Assembly (NCBI GenBank): GCA_031277685.1
Contig: JAITLV010000087.1
Location: 113,996 to 177,995, forward strand
Direction: 5' to 3'
Length of the DNA stretch: 64,000 nt
From: Sphingobacterium sp.
GTDB taxonomy: Bacteria > Bacteroidota > Bacteroidia > Sphingobacteriales > Sphingobacteriaceae
Part shown: piece after piece, positions 9,525 to 16,690 of the stretch
Layout of the letters: each line of letters begins with the position of its first letter
Position numbering within the stretch: position 1 is the stretch's first letter
Notes under the pieces: generated by a model
Told to the model about the DNA's origin: nothing
Seen by the model: the letters and a program-made list of their open reading frames with translations, nothing else
Databases searched by the model: none
Position numbers and translations under genes: made by a program

Positions 9525-10269
9525 CGTTCCAGAGTTCAATACGCTTTTGCAGCGCCTCTTTACTCACGATTTTCATTTCTTCCCATTTCTCATCATCCTC
9601 TTTGGCTAAATCCGTAATCATCTGCATGGCCAAAGGTCCATGCTCATCACCGTCCAAATCAATATGACGTTGGAAATAGTAGATAAAATTATCCAAACCT
9701 GATGCTGGAAAATTAGCTTTTAATTCCTGTAAAATGGAAGTAAACATTCCCGGGATAAGATCTTCACGACCAAATGTAAAGGCGGCCGCGATTTTATGTA
9801 CCTGCCCCTCCTCGATCACTTCAAATGTAAAATTCAGAAAATCTTTAATCCGTTTATCCAGTGTTGTCAAGGCAATGGCATCAAAAATACTCTTCGATTT
9901 CTTGGCATGGGCAATAAATTTATTGATCAGGTGCGGATCTGCTCCCATTTCATTCATTGCATCCAGATACATCTCAAAATGACTCAAACGACGACCATCG
10001 ATATATTCGTCAGATTCCTCTGCTAATACAATTTCATTAATCAGATAGCGTGTTGATGGGTGATCACTTGCAAACCAAGGCAAAGTCGTACAGGTCAATT
10101 TAATCTGTAAAGCTTTTAGTAGAGACATAAAATCCCATACCGCATAGACATGCCCCTCTGTAAAAGAGCGTAGATTCTTGATCGTTTTGATTTTATGGTA
10201 CAAGGGATGTTGCAATAATACTTCGCGTTCGGCAGCAATGTATTCATTAATTTCCGCAATTCTATTCAT
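9505..10269 (-). CDS. DUF3050 family protein, heme-oxygenase-like fold
   Basis: Cytoplasmic helical protein, 254 residues, resembling the DUF3050 family, which belongs to the heme-oxygenase-like (TenA/diiron) fold. Conserved-looking acidic and His residues are visible: ESDE near residue 85, SHFEMYLDAM near residue 96, FEVIEEGQVHK near residue 150, and RHIDLDGDEHGP near residue 211, a set that could bind two metal ions. The reaction is not established for this protein. It stands alone between a terminator and a divergent small gene. Confidence 0.8.
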   Translation of the reverse strand: MNRIAEINEYIAAEREVLLQHPLYHKIKTIKNLRSFTEGHVYAVWDFMSLLKALQIKLTCTTLPWFASDHPSTRYLINEIVLAEESDEYIDGRRLSHFEMYLDAMNEMGADPHLINKFIAHAKKSKSIFDAIALTTLDKRIKDFLNFTFEVIEEGQVHKIAAAFTFGREDLIPGMFTSILQELKANFPASGLDNFIYYFQRHIDLDGDEHGPLAMQMITDLAKEDDEKWEEMKIVSKEALQKRIELWNAIEDSL

Positions 10270-10473
10270 GCCGCAAAAGTATTGTCTTATTGCTGTTTTT
10301 TAAAGTATTTTCAATGAGATTACAGTAACATGATAAATTAACTAGCCATCTATCCGCTTCATAACCAAATCACAGGCAGAAGACAGACCATACTTTTAAT
10401 CTCCCTAGCCTGTTTACCAATACTTTTTTACCATTAAAAACAAAAATATTTTTATTTATAAAAAATAATCTAC

Positions 10474-10640
10474 TATATTTGTAGAGTATTCAGAATTGCA
10501 TGATGCAATACCAACCGAGTGTAGACACCGCGGTGGTAAATTAATACGGGTTTCGACCAAAATAAACGTTACATAACGGTTATTTTCCCAACAAGATCTG
10601 GATACAGTTTATGGTTTAATCCTTTAAATTTTTAAATTGT
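10474..10640 (+). promoter_or_regulatory. Promoter element and structured 5' leader of the 87-residue gene
   Basis: A Bacteroidota -7 element TATATTTG lies at 10474-10481; no TTG is found at the matching -33 position, which is A/T-rich. The predicted leader is about 150 nt. It holds a near-palindrome ATTGCATGATGCAAT (10495-10509), a stem of TACC/CCG with CGGTGGTA (10509-10517 with 10531-10538), and inverted AACGTTA/TAACGTT-like segments near 10565. I recognise no riboswitch class. Upstream of it (10270-10473) I see only AT-rich sequence. Confidence 0.4.
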
Positions 10641-10904
10641 ATGGCTACAACAACAAATCTTTATCAACACTTACTGGAAAAATTCAATTACTATTCTACG
10701 GACGAACTGATACAGCTCAACAACGACACTATCTTAGGACAAGGCTGGGGTTCAGCTAAAGCAACCTTTAGAACCGCTTTGATCAGTACGTTCTCCAAAA
10801 GAGGGCTAGATCTTTCCAACATCATCTCCAAAGAAGACGGTTTCACCTCGGTAAAGCATGTCCCGGTACGTTTGGAACAAAATGTATTGATTCCGCTGCA
10901 GTAA
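10641..10904 (+). CDS. Small protein of unknown function (87 residues)
   Basis: I do not recognise this protein. It starts MATTTNLYQHLLEKFNYYS and has a helical N-terminus, a central QGWGSAKATFRTALISTF segment and no signal peptide or membrane helix. It has its own promoter element, a long structured leader and a following terminator, which together support it as a real monocistronic gene. Nothing around it indicates a role. Confidence 0.6.
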   Translation: MATTTNLYQHLLEKFNYYSTDELIQLNNDTILGQGWGSAKATFRTALISTFSKRGLDLSNIISKEDGFTSVKHVPVRLEQNVLIPLQ

Positions 10905-10943
10905 TCGTTATTATCAAACAAAACAGCGTGCAAGAAATAGACA

Positions 10944-10972
10944 AAAAAAGGTAGGCCTAGCCTACCCTTTTG
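10944..10972. terminator. Bidirectional terminator hairpin
   Basis: GGTAGGC and GCCTACC arms form a 7-bp GC-rich stem around a 3-nt loop, extended by A-run and T-run sides (AAAAAA...CCTTTT). It separates the 87-residue gene from the convergent small gene and can serve both. Confidence 0.7.
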
Positions 10973-11267
10973 TCAATGAGTGATGATATTTTAAGGTATG
11001 ATTGAGCGAATGTGCTGTCTGTCGGGCATCATCCTGATAGGAAGACAAGTCCTCACATGTTCGAATTTCCGCTACATCCACTTTCTTTCTTACTTTGCTG
11101 ATGACCTGATTTAATTCCGATTTCCAGTTGCCTGGATCGCCAAAATCGTCCATCCAATTTTTATTGATAAACTTTTTGTAGTTCAAAAGCAAAAGATACA
11201 ATTCCTCACCACTACCGGCGCGATTGATTGACGTGCGCCAGTTCTCTAATTTTTCTTTAAAACTCAT
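10962..11267 (-). CDS. Hypothetical small cytoplasmic protein (about 101 residues)
   Basis: Not recognised. I choose the ATG giving MSFKEKLENWRTSINRAG, because the longer form starting at 11315 adds a hydrophobic stretch that looks like translated leader. The product is charged and helical, with GDPGNWKSELNQVISKV in the middle and several His near the C-terminus (ARQTAHSLNHTLKYHHS). Its 3' end overlaps the terminator shared with the neighbour. Confidence 0.5.
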   Translation of the reverse strand: MSFKEKLENWRTSINRAGSGEELYLLLLNYKKFINKNWMDDFGDPGNWKSELNQVISKVRKKVDVAEIRTCEDLSSYQDDARQTAHSLNHTLKYHHSLTKG

Positions 11268-11504
11268 AACCAGCAATATACAAAAAATATACTGAAATAC
11301 CAAATATCCATTCATATCACCTCTACCCTTGACTCCCGCATGACTTATACAGGGCTATTCCAGACTTCATATTTTAAATAGTTCTTTTTCAACCGCATAC
11401 CGCAAATTGCCATCCACGCATTAAACTGTATTGAATTCAACGGGTCATATAAAGAACAGCACAATTATTTGGTCATAATAACAATTATTAACTGAACTAT
11501 TTAT

Positions 11505-12047
11505 ATGATGACAAAAGTATATTTGAAAGCTATGCTCACCAGTTTTTCGGTTACCCTATTTTCCACGGCTACTCCTGGATTCAGCACGGAAAAACTTATC
11601 GCCAACAAGCATTCCTTTTCCTATGCCCAAGTCCGCTTGGGTGATGGTTATGCCAAGCTTGGCAACAGAATTTTCTACCGAGGCAAGGAAGTAAAGGCTG
11701 CCCATGTCACTTCTTTTCAGTCCCTAGGTAATGGATATGCCAAAGACACCTGGAAAGTTTATTATCGTGGAGTGGATGTTGCAGAAGCCAATTCCTCTAC
11801 CTTCCAAAACCTAAGGGATGGTTATTCCAAAGATGTATGGAAAGTATATTACCGCGGTAAATTAATCCCCGGAGCCGCTACATCGTCCTTTATGGTACTG
11901 GGTAATGGCTATACCAAAGATGCCTGGAAAGCCTATTATTTTGGTGAAGCTATTGCAAATGCCAGCACATCAAGCTTTGAAAATCTGGGCAAAGGTTATG
12001 CGAAGGATAGCTGGAATGAATATTATAGAGGGAAAAAATTAGATTGA
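11505..12047 (+). CDS. DKNYY-repeat secreted protein
   Basis: A 180-residue protein with an N-terminal signal peptide (near residues 8-27) and five repeats of about 33 residues, each with a core like LGNGYAKDTWKVYYRG followed by a SSF-containing linker. This is the DKNYY family pattern, of unknown function and usually exported. It runs tail to tail with the Cas12f-like gene: the two stop codons are separated by a single base, so the two transcripts must overlap at their 3' ends. There is no other sign of a functional link with the CRISPR locus. Confidence 0.75.
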   Translation: MMTKVYLKAMLTSFSVTLFSTATPGFSTEKLIANKHSFSYAQVRLGDGYAKLGNRIFYRGKEVKAAHVTSFQSLGNGYAKDTWKVYYRGVDVAEANSSTFQNLRDGYSKDVWKVYYRGKLIPGAATSSFMVLGNGYTKDAWKAYYFGEAIANASTSSFENLGKGYAKDSWNEYYRGKKLD

Positions 12048-12048
12048 T

Positions 12049-13143
12049 TTATTCGATAATAATATTGATACCTACCATTTTAGCCTTGTATTTAATCTTT
12101 TCGATAAGGCCATAGTAGCTCCAGTTGCGCAACAAGAATTCATCACCTTTCGCAATTTCCTCCTTATTGGATTGGTTGACCAGTAAGAGCGTACCCGCTT
12201 GTGCTTTGACGCATAGTTCAATTAGCCTGCGGCTATACAGGTGGAGCTTGGTGTCTACATAATTTTTCTCCTTTTCATTGTAGTGTTCCAAGCTTTTCAT
12301 TTTCCGCTTACGTCCACGCCCACCTTTATCAAATGCAGCTGCCTTCTGCAAGCGATGTCGTGCCGCTTGGATAGCCATACGGCGGTAAGTAAACTCTTCC
12401 TTATTGCCGATCTGAAAGGACTCCTTACCAATAGTCACTGCTATCGGGTGTTCGATAGAAAGCGACGCTTCGGCGATAACGTTATCTTTCAATTCTTGGA
12501 TCTTTTTAGGAAGTTCCAGGGCCAAGAGCAGAAAGATTTTACCTTTAACAATCTTGAGTGCGCTGCTACAGATTTTGATCTGCCCAACGAGTGCACGTTG
12601 GAGCAACACCCTTTTATCCGATCGGTCTTTACCGAGATATGTCCGAAAAGGTATTTTGAATAGTGTGAATTTAAAATCTCTATTATTCTCATCTTTACTC
12701 AAGTTAATTTGTCTACCGGAAAAAGGAATAGGCATGTCCTTTTTATAATTGCGGAGTGATTTTTCACCTTTCCAGTACGAGAGACGATCCGCCTGAAAAT
12801 ATTTGATCAGAGCCGTGTTTATCTGTGATAGAATATCCGTAGGAATTCGTCCCTTAAAATAACTGGACAACAGGCGATAAGTTGTATTCATCCGTGAAGT
12901 ATTCAATACACCTTCGGGATCTTTCGCCTGATCCGCCAATTTTATCTTAACATCTTCTTGCAGATAAATCAGATCTTTCAGATTTTCCTGTACATATTGG
13001 TGGGTGATGACCATATTAGCACCACGGAAGACAAGATCCTGCCATTCAAAGAGCTGTTTAAAATACTCTGATCGTTTTTCTTTATCATCACAATCCACAA
13101 AAACCTGTATTTTGCGTGTCAATACCATTGTATCAGCTGCCAT
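12049..13143 (-). CDS. Nuclease-dead, truncated Cas12f-like protein
   Basis: 364-residue protein of the Cas12f/TnpB (type V) lineage. The N-terminal half has the small Cas12f layout, with SLRNYKKDMPIPFSG (129-143) and a FRTYLGKDRSDKR segment (166-178). The RuvC core is recognisable but inactive: the RuvC-I segment reads AVTIG (235-239), with Thr237 where active enzymes have Asp (GIDLG); the bridge region is basic (GGRGRKRKMK, 274-283); the RuvC-II strand reads LLLVNQ (319-324), with Asn323 in place of catalytic Glu. After NWSYYGLIEKIKYKAKMVGI the protein stops at residue 364, so the zinc finger and RuvC-III Asp are absent. It starts 15 bp after the sigma gene and is probably co-transcribed with it. 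I infer an RNA-guided DNA-binding protein without cleavage. Residue 6 is an alternative start Met. Confidence 0.85.
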   Translation of the reverse strand: MAADTMVLTRKIQVFVDCDDKEKRSEYFKQLFEWQDLVFRGANMVITHQYVQENLKDLIYLQEDVKIKLADQAKDPEGVLNTSRMNTTYRLLSSYFKGRIPTDILSQINTALIKYFQADRLSYWKGEKSLRNYKKDMPIPFSGRQINLSKDENNRDFKFTLFKIPFRTYLGKDRSDKRVLLQRALVGQIKICSSALKIVKGKIFLLLALELPKKIQELKDNVIAEASLSIEHPIAVTIGKESFQIGNKEEFTYRRMAIQAARHRLQKAAAFDKGGRGRKRKMKSLEHYNEKEKNYVDTKLHLYSRRLIELCVKAQAGTLLLVNQSNKEEIAKGDEFLLRNWSYYGLIEKIKYKAKMVGINIIIE

Positions 13144-13158
13144 ATCTTTTTATATTTT

Positions 13159-13971
13159 TTATGCCGTTTTCTTAGCAGATTTAATTTTTGCGTGCGCATT
13201 GATAAATAATGTCCGCACCTGTCCTCCATCCAATTGTAACGCTTCTGAAATCTTGTCAAAAGAATACTGTAATTCATAGCGCATGCGGAAGACTTCAGCC
13301 TCCTCTTCAGTCATTTCGCCATTCAATTTAAATTCGACAGGCTTAGCCATGAGCTGCATTTTCTCTTCACTGTGAATGATGGATCGCAGGTATTCGATTG
13401 TTTTCTCGATTTGAAGACCAACCTCATAATCAGAGATGTTACCCATATAATAAGCGATACGTTCATAGTTAAAACTATATTTGAGGCAAAGGCGAATAAA
13501 GAGCTGTTGATCGCTGTTGAGGTTAGGCATAATGGCATTGAGCTGATCCATTTTATTTTTCTTCTCCAATTCCAGTTGCTCGATATAGAGCACATCGTCT
13601 TCGCTTTCCTCTTCGAGTTCATAGCCCAGCATAAACTCCTGATAGTCTTCAATGCTGTCGAGGCGGAGTAAGCTTCGGTGAAATCTATTGCGCGATTTCT
13701 GATAAAAAGCCTGAATGGCAGACTTCACCTGGGTCTTCAAAAAGTCGAAAACCTCCGTTTCGGAGTGCACATTTTCACGGAACAACCAGAGCCTTAGAAA
13801 TGCTTCCTGCGCAATACTTTCTCCGGTACATTCATCATCGGTGGCACGGCGGGCGCGAAAAAGGAAATGTTCATAGAATTTTTGGTAGAAAAATTTAAGT
13901 CCCTTTTCATAACCATTGTGCAGGTATTCAATGGCTATTTTGATATCCTTGTTTAGTAAAATTGGTTTCAT
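13159..13971 (-). CDS. ECF-like RNA polymerase sigma factor with C-terminal extension, partner of the Cas12f-like protein
   Basis: 270 residues. Residues about 13-98 look like sigma region 2 (EKGLKFFYQKFYEHFLFRAR, then TGESIAQEAFLRLWLFREN, the core-RNA-polymerase-binding and -10-reading part). Residues about 142-200 look like sigma region 4 (LNSDQQLFIRLCL...YERIAYYMG). A second helix-turn-helix-like block follows (about 219-266, EEEAEVFRMRYELQYSFDKI). Ordinary ECF sigmas of about 180-200 residues have one region 4. No anti-sigma gene is adjacent, unlike most Bacteroidota ECF sigmas. The CRISPR array lies directly upstream and the Cas12f-like gene directly downstream, so I infer that the sigma is delivered to DNA by the guide complex. 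Confidence 0.82.
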   Translation of the reverse strand: MKPILLNKDIKIAIEYLHNGYEKGLKFFYQKFYEHFLFRARRATDDECTGESIAQEAFLRLWLFRENVHSETEVFDFLKTQVKSAIQAFYQKSRNRFHRSLLRLDSIEDYQEFMLGYELEEESEDDVLYIEQLELEKKNKMDQLNAIMPNLNSDQQLFIRLCLKYSFNYERIAYYMGNISDYEVGLQIEKTIEYLRSIIHSEEKMQLMAKPVEFKLNGEMTEEEAEVFRMRYELQYSFDKISEALQLDGGQVRTLFINAHAKIKSAKKTA

Positions 13972-14168
13972 AATTCGTTTTTATGGTTAGCAGTACATCA
14001 GCAACCTACCGCAGCTCCGGCGGAACTTGACGGATTTTATGGAAACCGAAGCTGGGTAAGTGTAAATCGTTATATGGTTATAAAAACTTATTGGTATTGA
14101 GAGCGGGTGGTATTGGTTTGTTTTGTGATGATAATTGCCTATCGAATGTCGACTTACTACTCGCGTCC
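13972..14168 (-). ncRNA. Non-coding segment between array and sigma gene: terminal spacer and structured leader, possible guide scaffold
   Basis: No gene is apparent in these 197 bp. On the minus strand the last degenerate repeat is followed by about 30 nt (14139-14168) that could be a terminal spacer. Nearer the sigma gene, arms 14012-14020 and 14046-14054 (CAGCTCCGG with CCGAAGCTG) form a 9-bp stem with one G-U pair. Cas12f enzymes normally need a tracrRNA; I find no convincing anti-repeat here (best is 7 nt), so a scaffold role is a guess. No TAnnTTTG promoter is visible for the sigma gene, suggesting transcription through the array. Confidence 0.3.
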
Positions 14169-15370
14169 GTTGCATACAACCTACATGTTGAAATCATCTA
14201 CATGGGAAAAGGTGTTTAGATTTATTTGGAAGAAGTTGTGGATACCCTATATTTTGAGATCATTAACATCGCATTTTAAAACGCCTGATATTCACTCGTG
14301 CTGTGTATACCCTGCATTTTGAGATCATCAACATCTCGTTTTTGGTTTATTTAAACGACGTTAATGTTGTGTATACCCTGCATTCTGAGATCATCAACAT
14401 CCCAGGCTATGTAGCCATGAATTTCAATCGCGTTGTGTATACCCTGCATTTTGAGATCATCAACATCTTATCAAGGCGGTTGTCGCTAAGCACACCAGGT
14501 TGTGTATACCCTGAATTTTGTATTTTCATAACACCGTTTTCTAAAAAGCTCTTTCTTGTGTATACTTTATGTTTAGATGTCATTAACATCTAAGTTTATT
14601 TGGGATGCCAGATCGCGTTGTTGAATATACCCTGCATTTTGAGAGTATCAACATCAAAAACAGATTTGTCTAAAGGCCAAATTAGGTTGTGTATACCCTG
14701 CATTTTGAGAGCATCAACATCCCTGAGAAATATAGGGAAAGTCACTTTTGAGTTGTGTATACCCTACATTCTGAGATCATCAACATCATAAGCGCAATTG
14801 TTTACAATGATGTGGGTATTGTGTACACCCTACTATTTGAGACCATCAACATCAAAATCGAAACAGAATATCCCGGTTTTAAGGTTGTGTATACCCTGCA
14901 TTCTGAGATCATCAACATCCATGGAATTGAAAGGAATCGAGGAATTCAAGTTGTGTATACCCAACATTCTGAGATCATCAACATCAGCATAGCCTCCCCT
15001 TTTTGCGAATTTTCGGTTGTGTATACCCTGCATTTTGAGATCATCAGCAACCGTGGTATCGCAAAACAAATATAATTGTCAATACCCTACTTTTTGAGAT
15101 CATCAACATCGAGCATCCAAATAAGCCTTATTCAGAGTATGTTGTGTATACCCTGCATTTTGAGATCATCAACATCTTTTGATCCAATTAATCGCCTTGC
15201 TCCATTGTTGTGTATACTCTATATTCTGAGATAATCAACTTCAAGAATTAACAAAATCCGAAAAGCGCCGTTGCATATATCCTATATTTTGAGAGCATCA
15301 ACATCCAAACAGATGAATGTGGAAAATATGATAGGTTGCGTATACCTTCATTTCAATATCATTAACACCC
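14169..15370 (-). CRISPR. CRISPR array: 19 divergent 36-bp repeats, 18 internal spacers
   Basis: Repeats start at 14169, 14235, 14300, 14366, 14432, 14499, 14555, 14620, 14686, 14752, 14818, 14884, 14950, 15016, 15075, 15141, 15207, 15270 and 15335. On the plus strand the consensus begins GTTGTGTATACCCTGCAT and ends TTTGAGATCATCAACATC. Spacers are mostly 29-31 bp; three are short (20, 23 and 27 bp). Repeats near both ends, and those at 14499, 14555, 15075 and 15207, are degenerate; 14366, 14432, 14884 and 15141 are close to consensus. Cas12 guides lie 3' of a repeat ending in CAAC, which is the minus-strand form here, so transcription is predicted on the minus strand, toward the sigma gene. 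No cas1, cas2 or cas4 is present in the window. Confidence 0.93.
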
Positions 15371-15603
15371 TACCTCCTAGTATCCCAATAATAATCAAGA
15401 ACATAGCGTAGAATGTAACTCAACACTTTTTAAAAAAAAGGGTATTTAGTGAGTCGCCATTGCGCTCACCCTACGGCATAACAAGATGCCTCCTATCATC
15501 ATCAAACCGATCAGCAAAACAGCCGATCAGCCTATATTTTTATATTCTCCTTTTTCAATACCAATAAGTCAAAGAACACCTCTCACGCAAAATAATTACT
15601 TTA

Positions 15604-15617
15604 TTTTTGCGCAAAAA
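15604..15617. promoter_or_regulatory. TGCGCA palindrome, site 1
   Basis: Perfect 14-bp palindrome TTTTTGCGCAAAAA on the array side of the intergenic region. It has the same core as the two sites next to the XRE gene. Inferred operator of the XRE regulator, placed where it could affect array transcription. Confidence 0.4.
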
Positions 15618-15924
15618 CAATTTTTCAATAAACTCAATAAAGAGTCTATTTCAACGATTCAAATAATTTTATTTTTTATTAATCCTATGCTTTGAATGGC
15701 AGTTACAAGTCAATAATAGGGGTTATCAACATAGGATGCTAGATATAAGTCTATCAAATAGAAATCAATGCTATTCTGGAGACTTTGCGATATTTTTAAC
15801 ACTTAATTTTCTCATTCATTAGATTTTAGTCATACAACAACAGATTAATACTTCCTCCCCGAAGCTGTTGTCGCTTCTCATATTTAGTTATCGACTCTCG
15901 CTGAAACAAATATAAAAATAAATA

Positions 15925-15977
15925 TTTATTTGCGCAAATAAAATACAAATATTATTATTCTAAAAATGCGCAAATAA
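15925..15977. promoter_or_regulatory. TGCGCA palindromes, sites 2 and 3, before the XRE gene
   Basis: Site 2 is a perfect 18-bp palindrome (15925-15942, TTTATTTGCGCAAATAAA). Site 3 (15962-15977) shares the right half (TGCGCAAATAA) with a degenerate left arm, 36 bp away centre to centre. They sit just upstream of the regulator start, the usual position for autoregulatory operators of HTH proteins, and site 2 adjoins the minus-strand TATATTTG box. Confidence 0.55.
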
Positions 15978-15992
15978 GTTTTCCATTTGTAT

Positions 15993-16496
15993 ATGGGATA
16001 TACCAATGAGCATATACTGGAGGAAATTGGGGAGCAATTGCGCATTCAACGTGAAAAATTATACTACACACTGAAAGATGTAGCCAATATGACGGGATTA
16101 ACCACCAACACAATAGCAGCTGTTGAAAAAGGAAAAGGTGCCTCACTGAACAACTTTATCCTGGTCTGCCGCGCTTTAAAAATTCAACCGAACACCATAT
16201 TCAAAAAAGAAATAGATTTAACACCACTCTACAATATTCCCCCTGAATCAAAACGTCGTATCGAAATGACGAAAGAACTGGATGACCTTGTTTACAATTC
16301 CAATTTTTTCGAAATACCCCGTCGCGTTTCTGCTATAATCCAACAGCTGAATGCGAACAAAGAACAAAGCAATAAATTTTCTGTTTATCTCAGCAGCTAC
16401 TGTGAAGAAGGTACGCTGGAGTACGAAAAACATGGAAATTATAAAGAATACCGAAAAAAGCACGCTCCAAAACCTGTCAAAAAGTATAGTAACTGA
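15993..16496 (+). CDS. XRE-family helix-turn-helix regulator
   Basis: A 167-residue DNA-binding protein from the ATG at 15993; a TTG two codons upstream is the alternative start. The HTH_3 domain is at the N-terminus (IGEQLRIQREKLYYTLKDVA, then GLTTNTIAAVEKGKGASLNN), followed by a charged helical C-terminus (ESKRRIEMTKELDDLV) and a basic tail. It is divergent from the presumed array transcript and has palindromic sites on its promoter side, so it may control itself and possibly the array-sigma-Cas12f unit. That link is inference from position only. Confidence 0.85.
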   Translation: MGYTNEHILEEIGEQLRIQREKLYYTLKDVANMTGLTTNTIAAVEKGKGASLNNFILVCRALKIQPNTIFKKEIDLTPLYNIPPESKRRIEMTKELDDLVYNSNFFEIPRRVSAIIQQLNANKEQSNKFSVYLSSYCEEGTLEYEKHGNYKEYRKKHAPKPVKKYSN

Positions 16497-16592
16497 TTGG
16501 TTTCTCACAGTAGAATTGCGATTCAGTCTCATGGAATATTTACTAAGTCCTATGACTGCCACAAACAAAACATTGGAACTTTGATTTTCCGA

Positions 16593-16636
16593 CCTAAAAA
16601 AATGAGACAAACAGGTGTTTGTCTCATTTTTTTAGG
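16593..16636. terminator. Long perfect hairpin after the XRE gene (first of two)
   Basis: 20-bp perfect stem (16593-16612 with 16617-16636), loop AGGT, with A-run and T-run at the stem base as in bidirectional intrinsic terminators. Confidence 0.7.
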
Positions 16637-16643
16637 TAACTAC

Positions 16644-16690
16644 ACGAAAAACTCTCCTGACTGCTTGATGCAGTCAGGAGAGTTTTTCGT
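16644..16690. terminator. Second long perfect hairpin
   Basis: 21-bp perfect stem (16644-16664 with 16670-16690) with a 5-nt loop, beginning 7 nt after the first hairpin and different in sequence. Together they separate the CRISPR/XRE region from the PUL. In the remaining 16691-16863 I see nothing identifiable. Confidence 0.6.

Larger units (their letters stand above)
15371..15992. other. Intergenic region between array leader end and XRE regulator
   Basis: About 620 bp without a convincing gene. It should contain the array leader and the regulator's promoter. Next to the first minus-strand repeat there is no clear TAnnTTTG box. The only good one on the minus strand is TATATTTG at 15914-15907, about 540 bp from the first repeat. 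A hairpin at 15449-15469 is followed on the minus strand by an eight-T run about 10 nt later. Three TGCGCA-centred palindromes are listed separately. The rest is AT-rich. Confidence 0.6.

Noticed and set aside
12049..13143. Active TnpB or transposon-encoded nuclease
   Set aside because: Catalytic residues and zinc finger are missing, no TnpA or transposon ends were seen, and it is paired with a sigma gene and a CRISPR array.
14121..14135. ATCATCA stretch on the minus strand as tracrRNA anti-repeat
   Set aside because: Only 7 nt pair with the repeat and the flanks do not extend; too short to call.
14107..15075. Open reading frames through the array giving peptide repeats such as YTLHSEIINI
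   Set aside because: They are translations of the CRISPR repeat; the spacing and sequence follow the repeat and not a protein family.
15486..15695. 69-codon open reading frame in the array leader region
   Set aside because: Low-complexity composition, no start signal or family; it covers a palindromic regulatory region.
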